This document shows positions 1 to 10,360 of a stretch of 64,000 nt of DNA, in pieces. Below the pieces are notes generated by a model. That model was not told the origin of the DNA. It did no database searches and saw only the letters and a list, made by a program, of their open reading frames with translations. The DNA is from Phoronis australis (Eukaryota; Phoronida; Phoronidae). Where the stretch lies: positions 767,329-831,328 of the forward strand of contig NMRA01000038.1 in assembly GCA_002633005.1 (NCBI GenBank), written 5' to 3'. Within the stretch, counting starts at the first letter, position 1. Each line of letters starts with the position of its first letter. The position numbers and the translations under genes are program-made.

Positions 1-1494
1 AAACACCGCCGGGAGCCTCTAGCGAATACGTCTCCCTTTCTACAACAAACGCTGTTGGGTGCTGCAGCGATCATTTCACCCTTTCGTTTTGGCCTAGACC
101 CAGATGTCCCACTTTTATCATTTCTGTGATTCCATTTTATGAAGAATAAGGGATAGCTAAATACTGGAATAAGATATACTCCCAACATCTCAATAACTAG
201 TTTAAAATATTGTCGTACCAGACCTACGCATGTTACTCAGGAAGGCCCACCGCACTGGTCACGTGATAACCATATTTAGTTATGCTTTATTAGTTGAAAC
301 CAATAGCTCATTGGTTGAAACAGAGCTGAGGAGCTTGACTCAAGCGACCAGCAGTGTGTCCCGTGTGACTTGACCACAAGTAGAGGAAGCCACACTGCCT
401 CAGCGTGAATAGCGGTATGTGTATAGATTACGCGTAATCCGTGCAGGTTACATATACGTAGACTAGGATGGGCACAATTATTAATCCAGGGAAAACTCAT
501 ACACAATGACTTCTGGAACTTACTCATGCGCGCACCCAGGGAGGTGTATATAGGCCATGAAATTTTAATAATAGTTGTACTACAGTGTTGTCATCGAAGT
601 GTTGACAGCTGTGCGCAGCTTCGAGTAGAACTTTCTTGACATTATTATACAGGTGCTCCACATACAAGAAACTTCCAAATAAACTTCGAAAGAACTCCGT
701 CAGGCTGCTAAACTTTGAACTTCTTGCCAGAAATGTTTGGCGCTTTAGTTGAACCCTTATCACACGTTTTTCGAACTTTTGCCGTAGTTTAGGTTGCCGT
801 TATTGCGCCTAACTGTTTATTTATGAATGGAGATACGTGCAAAATGTGGAAATTAAGACAACGTACATATAGGCGCTATTGTATTCTAGTCGAAAATAAT
901 TTCCACGTTGCTGGGTTTACTTTAAAAACTACTACACCAGCGCAGGTACCGTACACAATTATGGTGACTTGGTGCAAAGAAATATGTCAACATCTCCTTG
1001 AGACAGGGTTGTCTAAGGAAGAAGTCAAGGCAGAAACAGGAGAGACAGCAGTGTTGACTTACAATGACAATCTACTGATATGGGTGGTTATTGACCATCC
1101 AGGTGAACCATCAGCTCTCTGGCCCCATTTGAGTAGACATTGAGTAACATGGCTGTGATGAGGTTGTATACGTACAGTGGATGGGTTCTACCCTTTCCGT
1201 TGACTACTGGAGTATATTCCGATGGCCCACCACTCCGAAAAAAAACAGCTACTCCGAAGGTCTACTACCCCGAAGGAACACCGTTACTACAACTTTTTTT
1301 ACACGATCTTCCTAAATTGTCTCGAAATTTCACTAATGGGATATTAATTTGTTAACCATACAAAAACTAAATTGTGACTATGAAGTCCAATGACTTATTT
1401 CTGCCATTTTTGCTGTCTTGGTGGTTAACAACTCTTGAATTCCATCTTCTTTGAAGTTCGCTTAATCGAGAGAAAATGTATAATATTACATGCG

Positions 1495-1650
1495 CGCACC
1501 TAGGGGGGTGGGGGGGGGCGCAAATGAGCCCATCATTTAGCGAAGTGGGCAAAAAGATCTAAGATCCAGTTTTTGGTCTCCGTTTTTTGTTTATAAAAGG
1601 TCCACATTGCCAAAAATTTGAGCCCCCCATATCTTAGACTTTGTTCGTTT
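1495..1650. mobile_element. Small MITE-like element (GCGCACC ... GAGCCCCCC family)
   Basis: Starts with ATGCGCGCACC followed by a G-run and ends with GAGCCCCCC and an A/T-rich stretch. The same arrangement, including internal GGCAAAAAGRTC and AAAAGGTC words, is seen in the element at 49516-49755. The flanks carry ATTA-containing words on both sides, but the target-site duplication is not exact. Non-coding. Confidence 0.5.
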
Positions 1651-2162
1651 ATGTATTAATGTTATAAAATGAAACAAATGCGTTCATATTTGGAGGAGCT
1701 GTGCGTTTCTTCGGAGAAGTGTTTTCTTTTCGGAGAAGAGGTTTTTCGTATAATTGTTTATTTGGAGTAATGGACAGTACCAGTAACCATACTGGACGCA
1801 CCAGCACTGAACTGCTGAGCGTATGAGCATTTCCACGCCATATGCTTTCTCTATTGTGCCAATACAACCCTCATGAAACTTGTGAGCAAAATGTTTGGCC
1901 CACCATAGTACATCTAAGTAACAGTCAGCATTTTGAAAATATATCTTGTAGAGGTTAACGAAGAGAATGAAAAATAATGAGATAATAAACTAAATCTCAA
2001 AAGGCTGCTAGGCCGTTTTGACGTTTGACGTCTGATTTGACCATGAAAATGACACCGTATCAATTAAATAACACCAGAAATGGACTCCCCATTACAGAAA
2101 ATGGTATAAATAATGTATTACATGACTCTGTTAGTCATCACATTAAATAAACTAAACTGGAT

Positions 2163-2198
2163 CGAAATTCAAAATGGTGGAATCCGCCATCTTGAATT
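2163..2198. repeat. Short imperfect hairpin
   Basis: The arms AATTCAAAATGGTGG and CCGCCATCTTGAATT pair at 13 of 15 positions across a 3-nt loop. Probably the core of a small foldback/MITE sequence. No function inferred. Confidence 0.5.
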
Positions 2199-3235
2199 GC
2201 AAAAAATGCTCAAAGTTGCACTAAGTGCAACCAAGCTAATTTTGTTCTCTTGATCATATTTAATGTATTTCAACAAAAAAAAATACAATAATCAACATCG
2301 CAGGGTTCACTATGGGAGCCATTGGGCTGGCAACTAAACTAATTTTCCAGAGTCCAGTTTCTTTATTGACATAACAATCGTAAAATGTTCTCCAACGTCT
2401 CTTTTTTAAGCTAAAACACACCGCATGCATCAGGATTACTGATTTTACTTTCTGAAGGAATGAGTTTATTATGGAAAGTCCTACACTTTAATGTAATACC
2501 TATCCACACTACATTTTAAAGCTGCACAATAGATGTTTGCTCATATTTATCTATCAAAAAATTTTGTCCGGAAATTTCAGATAGGTAGTTGGATGAATTA
2601 GTATATCACAATTTTTGTAAATGTCACTACATCCTGAATTTTTTCTGAGGATCTATATCAAACGGCATCAAGGGTCCAATAAATATACAAAGATGTATAG
2701 TTTTGGATGATTGCCTAACTAAATACTTCACATCAACTCTGAGGAATCCATATTCTAAAATCTTTGCCTTGATAGGTAGAAATATTTTGAATCGTTAAAA
2801 TTGTCCCCCATCTGGTTTAATTAGTAATTTATGCAAAATCTTTGGTTTATTTCCTCTTTTATGCTACTATTACGCCCTGTTATTTATCGTATTTTGGTAA
2901 CACTCTTTGTTTTTAAAATAAAAACTAGCCATTAAACCTATAGGTCAGTATACAAAACGATAATTATTTATTAAATGAATTATTTATTTTTTGCTTCCGG
3001 GATAATCAAGAACTAATGATATGACACTCCTGCAATTCGGTTGCAAAACAGCGGAGTTTTAGTGACACTAAATTACATAACAAGAACCAACACCGGAACA
3101 TACGAATGCAAACAAATGTCACGCATGCGCGGCGTTACCTCACCAACGCGAGGTCGAAGTTGGCATTCCAGGACTATAGTTCTATGCACAAATTTTGTGG
3201 TATGCACTTGTGCTCAACCTTGCAGCTGAAAGGTA

Positions 3236-3522
3236 CCGCAGTGTGCATCACGACGTAAATTTCCGAGCGAAGACAGTCTGTTTTCAAACGTAGACCCGTA
3301 CGTGTTGCAGGATGTCCTTGGGAATCCCAAGAATACGACAGATCGAGCAGGGCGACATGATTGTTTTAAGCGTTACGGGCGGGGCTGAAGACAGCATCGT
3401 CCGGATCAAGTCTAATGCCGAATGATTCTTCTAACCGAGCGTGACAGTCGACAAAAATAATAGTTAAAATGATACGAAAACAAATGTTGGCATTGATCAT
3501 GCTGCGGCTAATCGAGGTGTAC

Positions 3523-3562
<40 letters not shown>

Positions 3563-3989
3563 CAATTTTGGTCTCCCATCAAGATATCAGAAATACGCCA
3601 CTTGGTCCCCCATCGGTTTCCTTTGTAATATTTTTCAATGATGAAAATTCCATTCTGGCCTTGGTCTTTGAGTATTTCCTTAAACGGTTTGTTGCTGCCT
3701 TTTCCCAATTGCGGGAACTGTGCAACCGGTGTGGACAAATGTCTCTCTAAGCCTGCTGCGTCAGTTTTCAATGTCATTGACTTTTTCTAGTCAGTCCTTT
3801 GAGTAAACCTAAGGAAGAAAGCTTTCACACATTTTTGACTCTTTGGTAACAAAACCACCAGCAGTGCCTGGTGATACTGACACGGTCAAGGCTTCTTCAA
3901 TAGTTTCTTTAACAAGTTAATCCAGAGAGACACAGTAGGGTGCCTTGGGTACTTTAAACCTGACGTGCGTTCAGTAACGCCAGGACTTA
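3236..3989. other. Spacer between foldback arms
   Basis: Lies between the inverted copies X1 and X2. It contains a TG microsatellite and otherwise nothing I recognise. Two overlapping open frames (3508-3777 reverse, 3568-3750 forward) have no domain signatures, and the reverse one is partly made of the dinucleotide repeat. Confidence 0.4.
3525..3559. repeat. (TG)n microsatellite
   Basis: About 17 uninterrupted TG dinucleotides, sitting in the spacer of the foldback structure. Confidence 0.95.
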
Positions 3990-5760
3990 CGCTAGTACCT
4001 AGCTAAAGCCTAGGCAAAGTCACGTGTTTTCATTTGAAATACACTGAAATATCTCACGTAATCTCGGGAATTCCTGCTTTTTAGCGAGGCTCCAGCGTTA
4101 CTGAACGGGAGGCTGGTTTTACTATAGAACTCTAGTCCTGGAATGCCAATTCCGATCTCGAGGACGCTGAGGTTGCGTAGCGCATGTGTGAGGGTTGTTT
4201 TCATTCGATTGTTCCGGTGTGTGTACGTGCTATGGAATAAACTGTCATTAAACATTTTCGCCGAATTGCATTACAGCCATATCATTAGAAATCCGTTCTT
4301 TAATTCATAAATAATTATCGTTTCGCATACCTAGCTGCTTTAAAGATATTTTTAATTCTAAAAACCAAGAATCTTACCAATATGGAAAAATAACAGCGTG
4401 TAATAGAAACTTAAACAGGAAAAGGAACCAGAGAAGTTATATAAATAACCTATTAAGTCATTAGAGAAATAACTTCGATAATTCAAAAAAAAATTTAGCA
4501 TATAAAGACAATGGTTTAAGAACATGGATCCCTCCCACTTTCTGTGTATAATGTAGTCAGACTTTCATCCAAAATTATACATCTTTATATATCATATAAT
4601 TAATTGTACCTCTGGTGCCGTTTGATAAATTACATTCTTCAGTAAAAATCTAGAATGTAGTGACATGTATGAAAAATGCGATAATCTACTCCAAGTTTCT
4701 ATCCCAAATTTGCTGATAAAGGTTTCCTGATAGGAAAAATGGGCAAATACATATCACGTAGCTTTGAAATGTACTGTGGATAGCTCATCACATTGCTTGT
4801 GGTGTAGGACTTTCTATAAAAGTTTAGAAATAAAGTCTTTTCTTCAGATAGTAAAAGTTAGTGATTCTAGCACATGACGTGTATGTTACCGAAAGCAAGA
4901 GACATTGGAACACATTTTTACGATTGTTAAGTTACTAAAGAAAGTGGACTCTGAAAAATGAAATTATTCATGAAAATAGACAATGTTATTTTTAACACCT
5001 GTTGCATAGTTGTCAGGGTCAACATTCAAGAACGAAAAAACGGAACAATTTGATTGAAAAGCGGGGCTTCAGAAGAAACGGCGGGACATCTGGGTCTAAA
5101 CCAAAACGTAAGGCTGAGCTGTTCGTTGCAACCCACAAAGACTTGCCGACAGTGTTTTTTGTCGAACGGGAGAAGTAAAACCCAAAAATGCCTGACAGCC
5201 TTTTTTCATTTTTGATGTTTTTTACACTTGTATGGGAAATTGTGATTGCCACGAAAACCCATGAAACGTCCCGTTTTTAGTTGAGCTGAAAAATATGACT
5301 GTCGCGTGGAAAATTACAAAAGTATACAATAATATGTCAATTTGGCTATGTGTCAAAAAGTGGGACATTTAGATGGTGTGGCGGGATGGTGGAATGTCAG
5401 CAACACAAAGAACTGGAATGTGCTCTTTTAAAAGGTAAACTTTTCATTTTTTAAAGTTTTATTTCACGGGTACTGGTAAATACTACAGATAACAGTAGCC
5501 CTGCGTCTCAGATATCGAATTAAAAAAGGCATTTGGGCAACAGGTAAGCATTGCACAAACGAATTATAGAAACAATTGAAAACAGTAATAACACACACAC
5601 ACAAACACGCACGTACGCACACACATTTAGCTAAGCAATTAAGGGTAATTTTTCGAAAGTTGCCTCTTATTAAAATACCGTAAGATGATTTTAACACCAA
5701 AAATGTCTCGTTGAAAAATTCCAGGCATGTAGTGTGATACATTGTCGAAAGTGCTTACAA
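3990..5760 (+). repeat. Foldback repeat family, copy X2
   Basis: Collinear with X3 (51770-53640) over most of its length. For example 4350-4480 matches 52505-52650, 4560-4970 matches 52690-53105, and 5075-5240 matches 53190-53340. It is also inverted relative to X1. X3 carries about 450 bp extra near 52060-52500. Matching reading frames across the three copies are short and broken, so I treat the family as non-coding repeat DNA. The copy continues after an interruption as a short tail at 7330-7530. Confidence 0.7.
5588..5626. repeat. CA-rich microsatellite
   Basis: Interrupted (CA)n run with ACGC and ACGT variants, inside foldback copy X2. Confidence 0.85.
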
Positions 5761-5768
5761 AGAATTAT

Positions 5769-6230
5769 CGTTTATTTATTTATTATTAATGTAATATTTA
5801 CAATGAGGGTAGCCCCATCAGTTCACACTGCTTTCCATGGGGACCCTAAATAAAACATAGAAAGGCAGTAAGACAAACTAACAGAATTACAAAATGAAAG
5901 ACAATATTCAAATTATCAGTGAAGAATAAGAAAGTAACATGGAAAGACTGATAAAGCAAAATACCTAATCAAATTATAAATAGAATATAATAAAACTAAG
6001 ACAAGATGATTAACTAAAATATTAATATAAATATTAATAAAACATACAATAAAATAATAAAAGTAAGACGTATACATATACAGTATATGTACACATCGAC
6101 ATGCACACATATATACACATACATAAATACGTAAATACATACACATACCTACATACATAAATAAATGCACACATACATACATACAAAATACAAATATACC
6201 CGATTTCAAGTGTCTGATTCAGACAAACGG
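5769..6230 (-). mobile_element. 3' end fragment of a reverse-strand LINE
   Basis: On the reverse strand the sequence reads TTTATTTAGGGTCCCC, then a GGGGCTACCC-type segment, then a run of ATTA/AATA units ending near 5769. This matches the layout of 3' tails of jockey/CR1/L2-type LINEs, and the LINE at 10361-12420 likewise ends in TTA units. Only 3' UTR-like sequence is visible, with no RT domain. It lies within the interruption of foldback copy X2 (5760-7330). The family is inferred from tail style only. Confidence 0.4.
6060..6190. repeat. CATA/TACA-type microsatellite
   Basis: Degenerate (CATA)n with TACA, TATA and AAATA variants. It generates spurious long hydrophobic open frames on the reverse strand (5916-6209 and 6034-6342). 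Confidence 0.85.
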
Positions 6231-6692
6231 TAACTATATAGCTAAGTAATGCCGCTACCGGTCGATATGCGCATGATATCCCAGGCGACCGGCAGGCGCT
6301 GCGCGCTATCGGTCCGATTCCGTCGTCTGCTCCACTGTGCAATGAAGAAAACTACTTCATTTTTGAGTTAGAGTGCAGAAACAGAATCTGCTGATGAGAT
6401 GTAAATTTTAATCGAAACCTCGGTGAATCACGCAGAAACTCGTAGTTCCCTCTTGGTCAAACATTAAAATTAAGACGATTTGCAAAGCAAGCGTGTGGTT
6501 AATGTCAACACGAAAAATGGATTTGGGCATTTGGGCAACTTAAGACACTGTTTTAAACATAACGACTTTTGCTAAAAACTGGTTTCACAAAATTTAAAAC
6601 GTAGAATAAACATTATAGGAAGGAACAGGTTCGCACGCGAACGGTGTGGACCATAAACAAGTGTGTCTTTTAGCATTCTATTTTAGTTAGAA

Positions 6693-6756
6693 GCGGGGTG
6701 GCGAAATGGAAGAGTGCGCGCTCTCTGATCAAGAGGTCGTGAGTTGGAGTCCACCC
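6693..6756 (+). repeat. tRNA-derived SINE head (degenerate tRNA-like sequence)
   Basis: GCGGGGTGGCGAAATGG resembles a tRNA 5' end with an A box. CTCTCTGATCAAGAG forms an anticodon-arm-like stem with a 7-nt loop. GTGAGTTGGAGTCCACCC looks like a decayed B box and 3' end. The T-stem and acceptor do not pair properly and no CCA-compatible end follows, so this is not a working tRNA. The downstream sequence is A/T-rich as in SINE tails. It could also be a plain tRNA pseudogene. Confidence 0.5.
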
Positions 6757-7329
6757 AATTTATGATTTTTCACTTCTAAATAACAAGCGGCGATACCGCG
6801 GTTATACTGTTTAAATGCTTTAAAACAAGAATTGTTAATTTGATTATTTAAAAACTCTTCTTTCAGCAGGTAATGATAATACTCACAGAGTGTTGCCATA
6901 TATGAATAAGTCACTTAAATATGCGTCATAACCACATGTGCCTGATTGTTCGCCATCGGTACAAAAAGATATGTAAAACAGGTGAACGTCTAGAATCACG
7001 GGCGTTGTTTAGTCTAGGGAACTTGTCGAGTTTTAACTTGCCGTGCAGCGACGTCGGAGTCCAGAATGCGATCTGGATCGTGGAATTTAGCCGCGCTAGT
7101 TGCAAATATCGACCTGGCCAAGGAAACGGTTGATTATGGTTCAGAAATTGAGGAAAATGCCTGTTTTCAGGGGCAAAAACAAAATTTTCTCCTGGGCGGA
7201 AGGGGGAACCCCTCTCCCGACCTCCCCCCATTCGTTGTTACGAGCCTCTACTATAAATCCGTCTACGAGACGAAATGTTGGGCCTCCCTTATGATATCCT
7301 AGGTCCCCTACTGCTAATTGTCGGGTTTG
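6757..7329. other. Repeat-derived stretch without a supported gene
   Basis: Several overlapping open frames but no recognisable domain. The right part (about 7180-7315) is G/C-homopolymer rich and ends with TTATGATATCCTAGGTCC, close to the right end of the MITE at 26801-27140. It is probably a decayed relative of that MITE. Confidence 0.35.
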
Positions 7330-7530
7330 TAGACAAACTTGCCGAGAAATAGATGTTTGTTTGGACCCGTGCTTCAAAAGTCCAGCTTGATGAAGAGTAT
7401 AATGAAAATAAAGCAATGAAATAATTGCCTTGATTTGAACTACAACTCTCGATCCAAATTCAGTCGTCTGAGCAGGCAGTGCAAACTCTTGCGGCTAGAC
7501 ATAGAGGGCGCTGTTGAGCTTCCTGTACAT
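7330..7530 (+). repeat. Tail of foldback copy X2
   Basis: Shares CTTGCCGAGAAA, AAAGCAATGAAAT and GAGCAGGCAG in order with 53857-54030 of copy X3. This shows that X2 continues here after an interruption of about 1.6 kb. Confidence 0.55.
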
Positions 7531-7711
7531 GGTCTTCATGAGCTCTTGAATTTTATCAGTTTTTGACAGTCTTAAGTTTATGTTTTTAATTCAAACTGCA
7601 CAAAAATCAGGAGAACGGTGTAAAGAAACCGTTGGTGCATTGTGGTGGCGCGAATGAACTGCCAGAGGTCTGAATTTGTTGTTCATTCTACGACTGTGTG
7701 TCAGATCCAAG

Positions 7712-7840
7712 ATGGCTGCGCACATGGACAATCAGACAAATAGCACAAAAATAGAAAAAAGGTCTCAAATTCTTCACATGGAATGTTGGAAGTTTATATT
7801 ATAAGCTTCCTGAGGTAATCTATACAATCTCTGAACTACA
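7712..7840 (+). pseudogene. 5' part of LINE endonuclease, separated by the gypsy insertion
   Basis: From about 7760 one frame reads KFFTWNVGSL followed by YYKLPEVIYT. WNVGSL is the start signature of LINE apurinic-like endonucleases. Taking the duplicated CTACA once, the frame runs from 7835 straight into DILHVQETWL at 10369, which carries the endonuclease Q-E-T motif. So this block and 10366-12413 are one LINE cut in two. A stop lies just upstream in this frame (about 7752), and an ATG at 7712 opens a different frame, so the 5' end is broken or uncertain. Confidence 0.7.
7836..7840. repeat. Target-site duplication, left copy
   Basis: CTACA directly before the 5' LTR. It is repeated exactly at 10361-10365 after the 3' LTR. 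Five bases is the usual size for Ty3/gypsy integration. Confidence 0.9.
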
Positions 7841-7993
7841 TGTTTATATGTTCGTATTGTATTGTTCATCGGAGCACAACAATAAAGAGTTTCCGGTTCT
7901 TGACACAATGGTGGTCAGTTACATTTAAGTAAGCGGTTGAACATATCAGACAACATCGTCGAGACTACTGCACTGACACACGAACGATTTACA
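7841..7993 (+). repeat. 5' LTR
   Basis: 153 bp, starts TGTTTATATG and ends CGATTTACA. Contains AATAAA at 7881-7886. Nearly identical to the 3' LTR at 10208-10360. Confidence 0.95.
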
Positions 7994-10083
7994 TGGTGCC
8001 CCGAGTGAGGATAGTGGTGGTAGATACCAAACACCCCAGTTTGCTATCGGGCAAATTGTGTGTCGACTATGGTCTCATCACAGTGAGCGAAAGCGTCAAG
8101 CCGGATCCGGAGAAGGTCAAGGCCATTCGTGAAATGCCCCCACCCAAAGATGTTGACCAAGTACGCCAATTCCTGGGACATGTTAATTACATGTCTAAGT
8201 TCATTCCGAACTTATCGGCTGAGTGCGAACCACTCCGTCGTCTTCTACAAGCTCCGAAAGCTAGTTTTGTGTGGGGAACTGACCAGCAACAAGCGTATGA
8301 GAAGTTGGTAAACGAAATTAGTATCGACAAGGTGCTGGAGTATTATGACAGTCGGAAACCAACAGTAATTCAAACAGATGCAAGCACAGCTGGCCTGGGG
8401 GCAGTTCTTATACAAGAAGGCCGTCCCATAGCTTATGCATCTCGTTCGCTAACTGACGCAGAAAAAAGATATGCCCCGATTGAGCTTGAGTGTCTAGCAA
8501 TTGTTTTTGCAACAAGAAAATTTGACCAGTTTTTGTTTGGCCACGCGGACCTCACAATTCAGACAGATCATCAACCGTTGGTGTCCATACTCAACAGATC
8601 ATTGTTACTGGCACCGAGACGCTTGCAAGCTATGATCCTGACTCTTCAAAGATATACATTCACAATAGAATGGCGACCAGGGGCAGAACAAATAACGGCC
8701 GACATGTTGTCGAGAAATCCCCTTCCTGAAACGTCCATAGACATGGATTACGACCATGTTTTTTCGTTCATTGAAAAAGCCACGATCACCGCTGATCCAC
8801 CACTTGCAGATCCGATGCTAGAGTTGGTGCGCAAACATACAAAGAACGACGAAGAACTTCAAAACTTATGCCAAAGCATCGCCTCGGATTGGCGTCAGTC
8901 CACTGATGACTTGGCACCATTCTGGTCAGTTCGGAACGAACTAGCTATAGATCATGGTTTGGTGATCAAGGGGAATCAGATTGTGATTCCGAAATCTTTG
9001 CGAAATCACATGTTGAGTCTGCTACACGCCAGCCATCAGGGGCTAGCTTCAACACTGCGACGAGCTCGACGAACAATCTTTTGGCCCGGTATAACTAAAG
9101 ACATACATCGCATCATCGAACAATGTGACTCGTGTCAAAGAGATGCTCCACGCAACTCCGCAGATGAGCTACTCCAACACTCGATCCCGGATCAGCCATG
9201 GATTAAAGTTGGGGTCGATCTTATGTCACATGCGGGTGTTGATTACTTGGTGATAGTGGACTATCATTCAGATTATCTAGAGTTGGAAAAGCTGGAAGAT
9301 ACTACTGCGAGTACCACGGTGAACACGTTGAAACGTGTATTTGCGCGTTTAGGAGTTCCACATTTCCTGCAAAGCGACAATGCAGCCCAGTTCACGTCCA
9401 GAGAGTTTGCTGAGTTCAGCAAAGCGTGGAGCTTTCATCACACTTCGTCGTCACCGCACCACCACCGCTCTAATGGAAAAGCAGAATCGGCGGTCAAAAT
9501 TGCGAAAAGATTACTGAAGAGGTCTAGTGATCCCCAGTTAGCCTTACTAGAATACCGTAATACTCCTACAGCTACCTTGTCAACGAGCCCCATAGAGCGG
9601 TTGTTGGGCAGATCCACGAGAACACCGTTGCCGTCGTTGTTGAAAATAGATGGCCGTTCTCTAAGAAACAGAGTAGAAAAAGAGAAGCGGAGAAAACAAG
9701 TAGCTAAGTCTTACAACAAGAACACTAGGCCTCTTGAACCCATTAAGGAAGGAGCACCAGTCCTAGTTAGGGACTTTAACTCTCATCGCACACAATGGAA
9801 AGATGCGAAAGCACATAAGCAGCTGACCAATAGGTCTTATTCAGTTGAGTGCGGTCAGGACTTACTTCGTCGCGACCGACACGACCTTCGTCCGTATCAC
9901 GAACCTGTCGAAGCTTCTACTCCTGAGTTAACTGTACCGTCGGATATGCACGCCACTAGGGACACCAGTACACCGGAACCTCCGTCACCGTCGCTAAAAT
10001 CTCCAGAAAGGTTTCGAATTGTAACGCGGGCGGGAAGAGTGGTTAACCTACCTAAATATCTGGAAGACTATGAGACGCATTAG
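7993..10083 (+). CDS. Truncated gypsy Pol polyprotein (RNase H and integrase)
   Basis: 696-aa frame. Residues about 35-110 match the RT thumb/connection (VKPDPEKVKAIREMP, VRQFLGHVNY). The catalytic palm with its YxDD motif is absent. RNase H follows with D129 (QTDAS), an E in IELECLAI (about 164-166), D192 (QTDHQ) and D237 (ADMLSRNP). Integrase comes next with a zinc-binding H345/H348/C378/C381 arrangement, then D409 (GVDLM), D462 (SDNAAQF) and E498 (NGKAESA), so the DD35E-type triad is complete. The start codon overlaps the LTR/PBS junction and is probably an artefact of the deletion joining LTR-proximal sequence to pol. No gag or protease is present. It could encode RNase H-integrase but not a working reverse transcriptase. 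Confidence 0.85.
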   Translation: MVPRVRIVVVDTKHPSLLSGKLCVDYGLITVSESVKPDPEKVKAIREMPPPKDVDQVRQFLGHVNYMSKFIPNLSAECEPLRRLLQAPKASFVWGTDQQQAYEKLVNEISIDKVLEYYDSRKPTVIQTDASTAGLGAVLIQEGRPIAYASRSLTDAEKRYAPIELECLAIVFATRKFDQFLFGHADLTIQTDHQPLVSILNRSLLLAPRRLQAMILTLQRYTFTIEWRPGAEQITADMLSRNPLPETSIDMDYDHVFSFIEKATITADPPLADPMLELVRKHTKNDEELQNLCQSIASDWRQSTDDLAPFWSVRNELAIDHGLVIKGNQIVIPKSLRNHMLSLLHASHQGLASTLRRARRTIFWPGITKDIHRIIEQCDSCQRDAPRNSADELLQHSIPDQPWIKVGVDLMSHAGVDYLVIVDYHSDYLELEKLEDTTASTTVNTLKRVFARLGVPHFLQSDNAAQFTSREFAEFSKAWSFHHTSSSPHHHRSNGKAESAVKIAKRLLKRSSDPQLALLEYRNTPTATLSTSPIERLLGRSTRTPLPSLLKIDGRSLRNRVEKEKRRKQVAKSYNKNTRPLEPIKEGAPVLVRDFNSHRTQWKDAKAHKQLTNRSYSVECGQDLLRRDRHDLRPYHEPVEASTPELTVPSDMHATRDTSTPEPPSPSLKSPERFRIVTRAGRVVNLPKYLEDYETH
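7994..8011 (+). promoter_or_regulatory. Primer-binding site candidate
   Basis: Begins TGGTGCCCCGAGTGAGG directly after the 5' LTR. TGG complements a tRNA CCA end, and the position is exactly where a reverse-transcription primer site should be. I cannot name the tRNA from memory with confidence. Confidence 0.65.
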
Positions 10084-10087
10084 TTCA

Positions 10088-10111
10088 CTGTTAGTTAGTT
10101 AGTTAGTTAGT
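10088..10111. repeat. (GTTA)n short tandem repeat
   Basis: About five TTAG/GTTA units just after the gypsy ORF stop, inside the element. Confidence 0.85.
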
Positions 10112-10198
10112 TTCCTAGGGTAGTGGAAAGACTTTTCGTACAGTGCGGTTTGTTTACAAATTAGGACTTTAGAGGTTTAGTTGAAGGAGGTTTTTAGT

Positions 10199-10207
10199 AA
10201 GGGGGTA
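10199..10207 (+). promoter_or_regulatory. Polypurine tract candidate
   Basis: AAGGGGGTA immediately before the 3' LTR, the expected plus-strand primer position. Confidence 0.7.
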
Positions 10208-10360
10208 TGTTTATATGTTCGTATTGTATTGTTCATCGGAGTACAACAATAAAGAGTTTCCGGTTCTTGACACAATGGTGGTCAGTTACATTTAAGTAAG
10301 CGGTTGAACATATCAGACAACATCGTCGAGACTACTGCACTGACACACGAACGATTTACA
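10208..10360 (+). repeat. 3' LTR
   Basis: 153 bp, one visible substitution from the 5' LTR, followed by the CTACA target duplication. Confidence 0.95.

Larger units (their letters stand above)
150..2335. other. Interrupting block inside X1, no supported gene
   Basis: About 2.2 kb absent from the other two foldback copies. It holds a short-TIR MITE (about 1495-1650), CCGAAGG-type motif clusters near 1205-1280 and a hairpin near 2164. An open frame at 823-1143 (106 aa) has no recognisable domain and no counterpart elsewhere in the window. I do not call a gene here. Confidence 0.5.
1..3235 (-). repeat. Foldback repeat family, copy X1 (inverted, interrupted)
   Basis: Read on the reverse strand, blocks of this region match copy X2 (3990-5760) in the same order: about 3150-3180 matches 4115-4160, 2590-2720 matches 4560-4690, 2340-2480 matches 4770-4970, and 60-130 matches 5075-5170. 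A block at about 150-2335 has no counterpart and looks like later insertion. X1 and X2 therefore form a large imperfect inverted repeat around a spacer of about 750 bp. A third copy lies at 51770-54130. Aligned by eye, so boundaries are good to tens of bases at best. No terminal motif or transposase was identified, so the family is unnamed. Confidence 0.7.
7841..10360 (+). mobile_element. Ty3/gypsy LTR retrotransposon, internally deleted
   Basis: Complete outer structure: CTACA target duplication, 153-bp LTRs starting TG and ending CA, a primer-binding-like site, a purine tract and an internal ORF. The two LTRs differ at one position that I can see (C at 7875 versus T at 10242), so insertion was recent. 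The internal region is only about 2.2 kb, whereas complete elements carry gag, protease and full reverse transcriptase. Here the ORF begins just before the RT thumb/RNase H region. Since the LTRs, PBS and PPT are intact, the deletion may predate integration and the copy could have moved using proteins supplied by another element. It is nested in a LINE. Confidence 0.92.

Noticed and set aside
823-3229. Ig-domain-like words (GETAVLTYN at about 1040-1065, TNTGTYECK at about 3084-3110)
   Set aside because: The second lies in foldback repeat X1, and its counterpart in X2 does not keep the frame or the cysteine. No disulphide partner or tryptophan is spaced correctly.
3508-3777. 89-aa reverse frame
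   Set aside because: Its C-terminal end is the translated TG microsatellite (HTHTHT) and the rest has no domain.
5019-5252. 77-aa reverse frame with RFGLDPDVP, partly echoed at 85-120
   Set aside because: It falls in the foldback repeat, the third copy breaks it, and another frame over the same bases is equally conserved.
5916-6342. Two long hydrophobic reverse-strand frames
   Set aside because: Products of the CATA/TACA microsatellite; low-complexity Y/C/V/M-rich translations.
6693-6756. Functional tRNA-Ile(GAT)
   Set aside because: T-arm and acceptor stem do not pair and the B box is mutated; treated as a SINE head or tRNA pseudogene.
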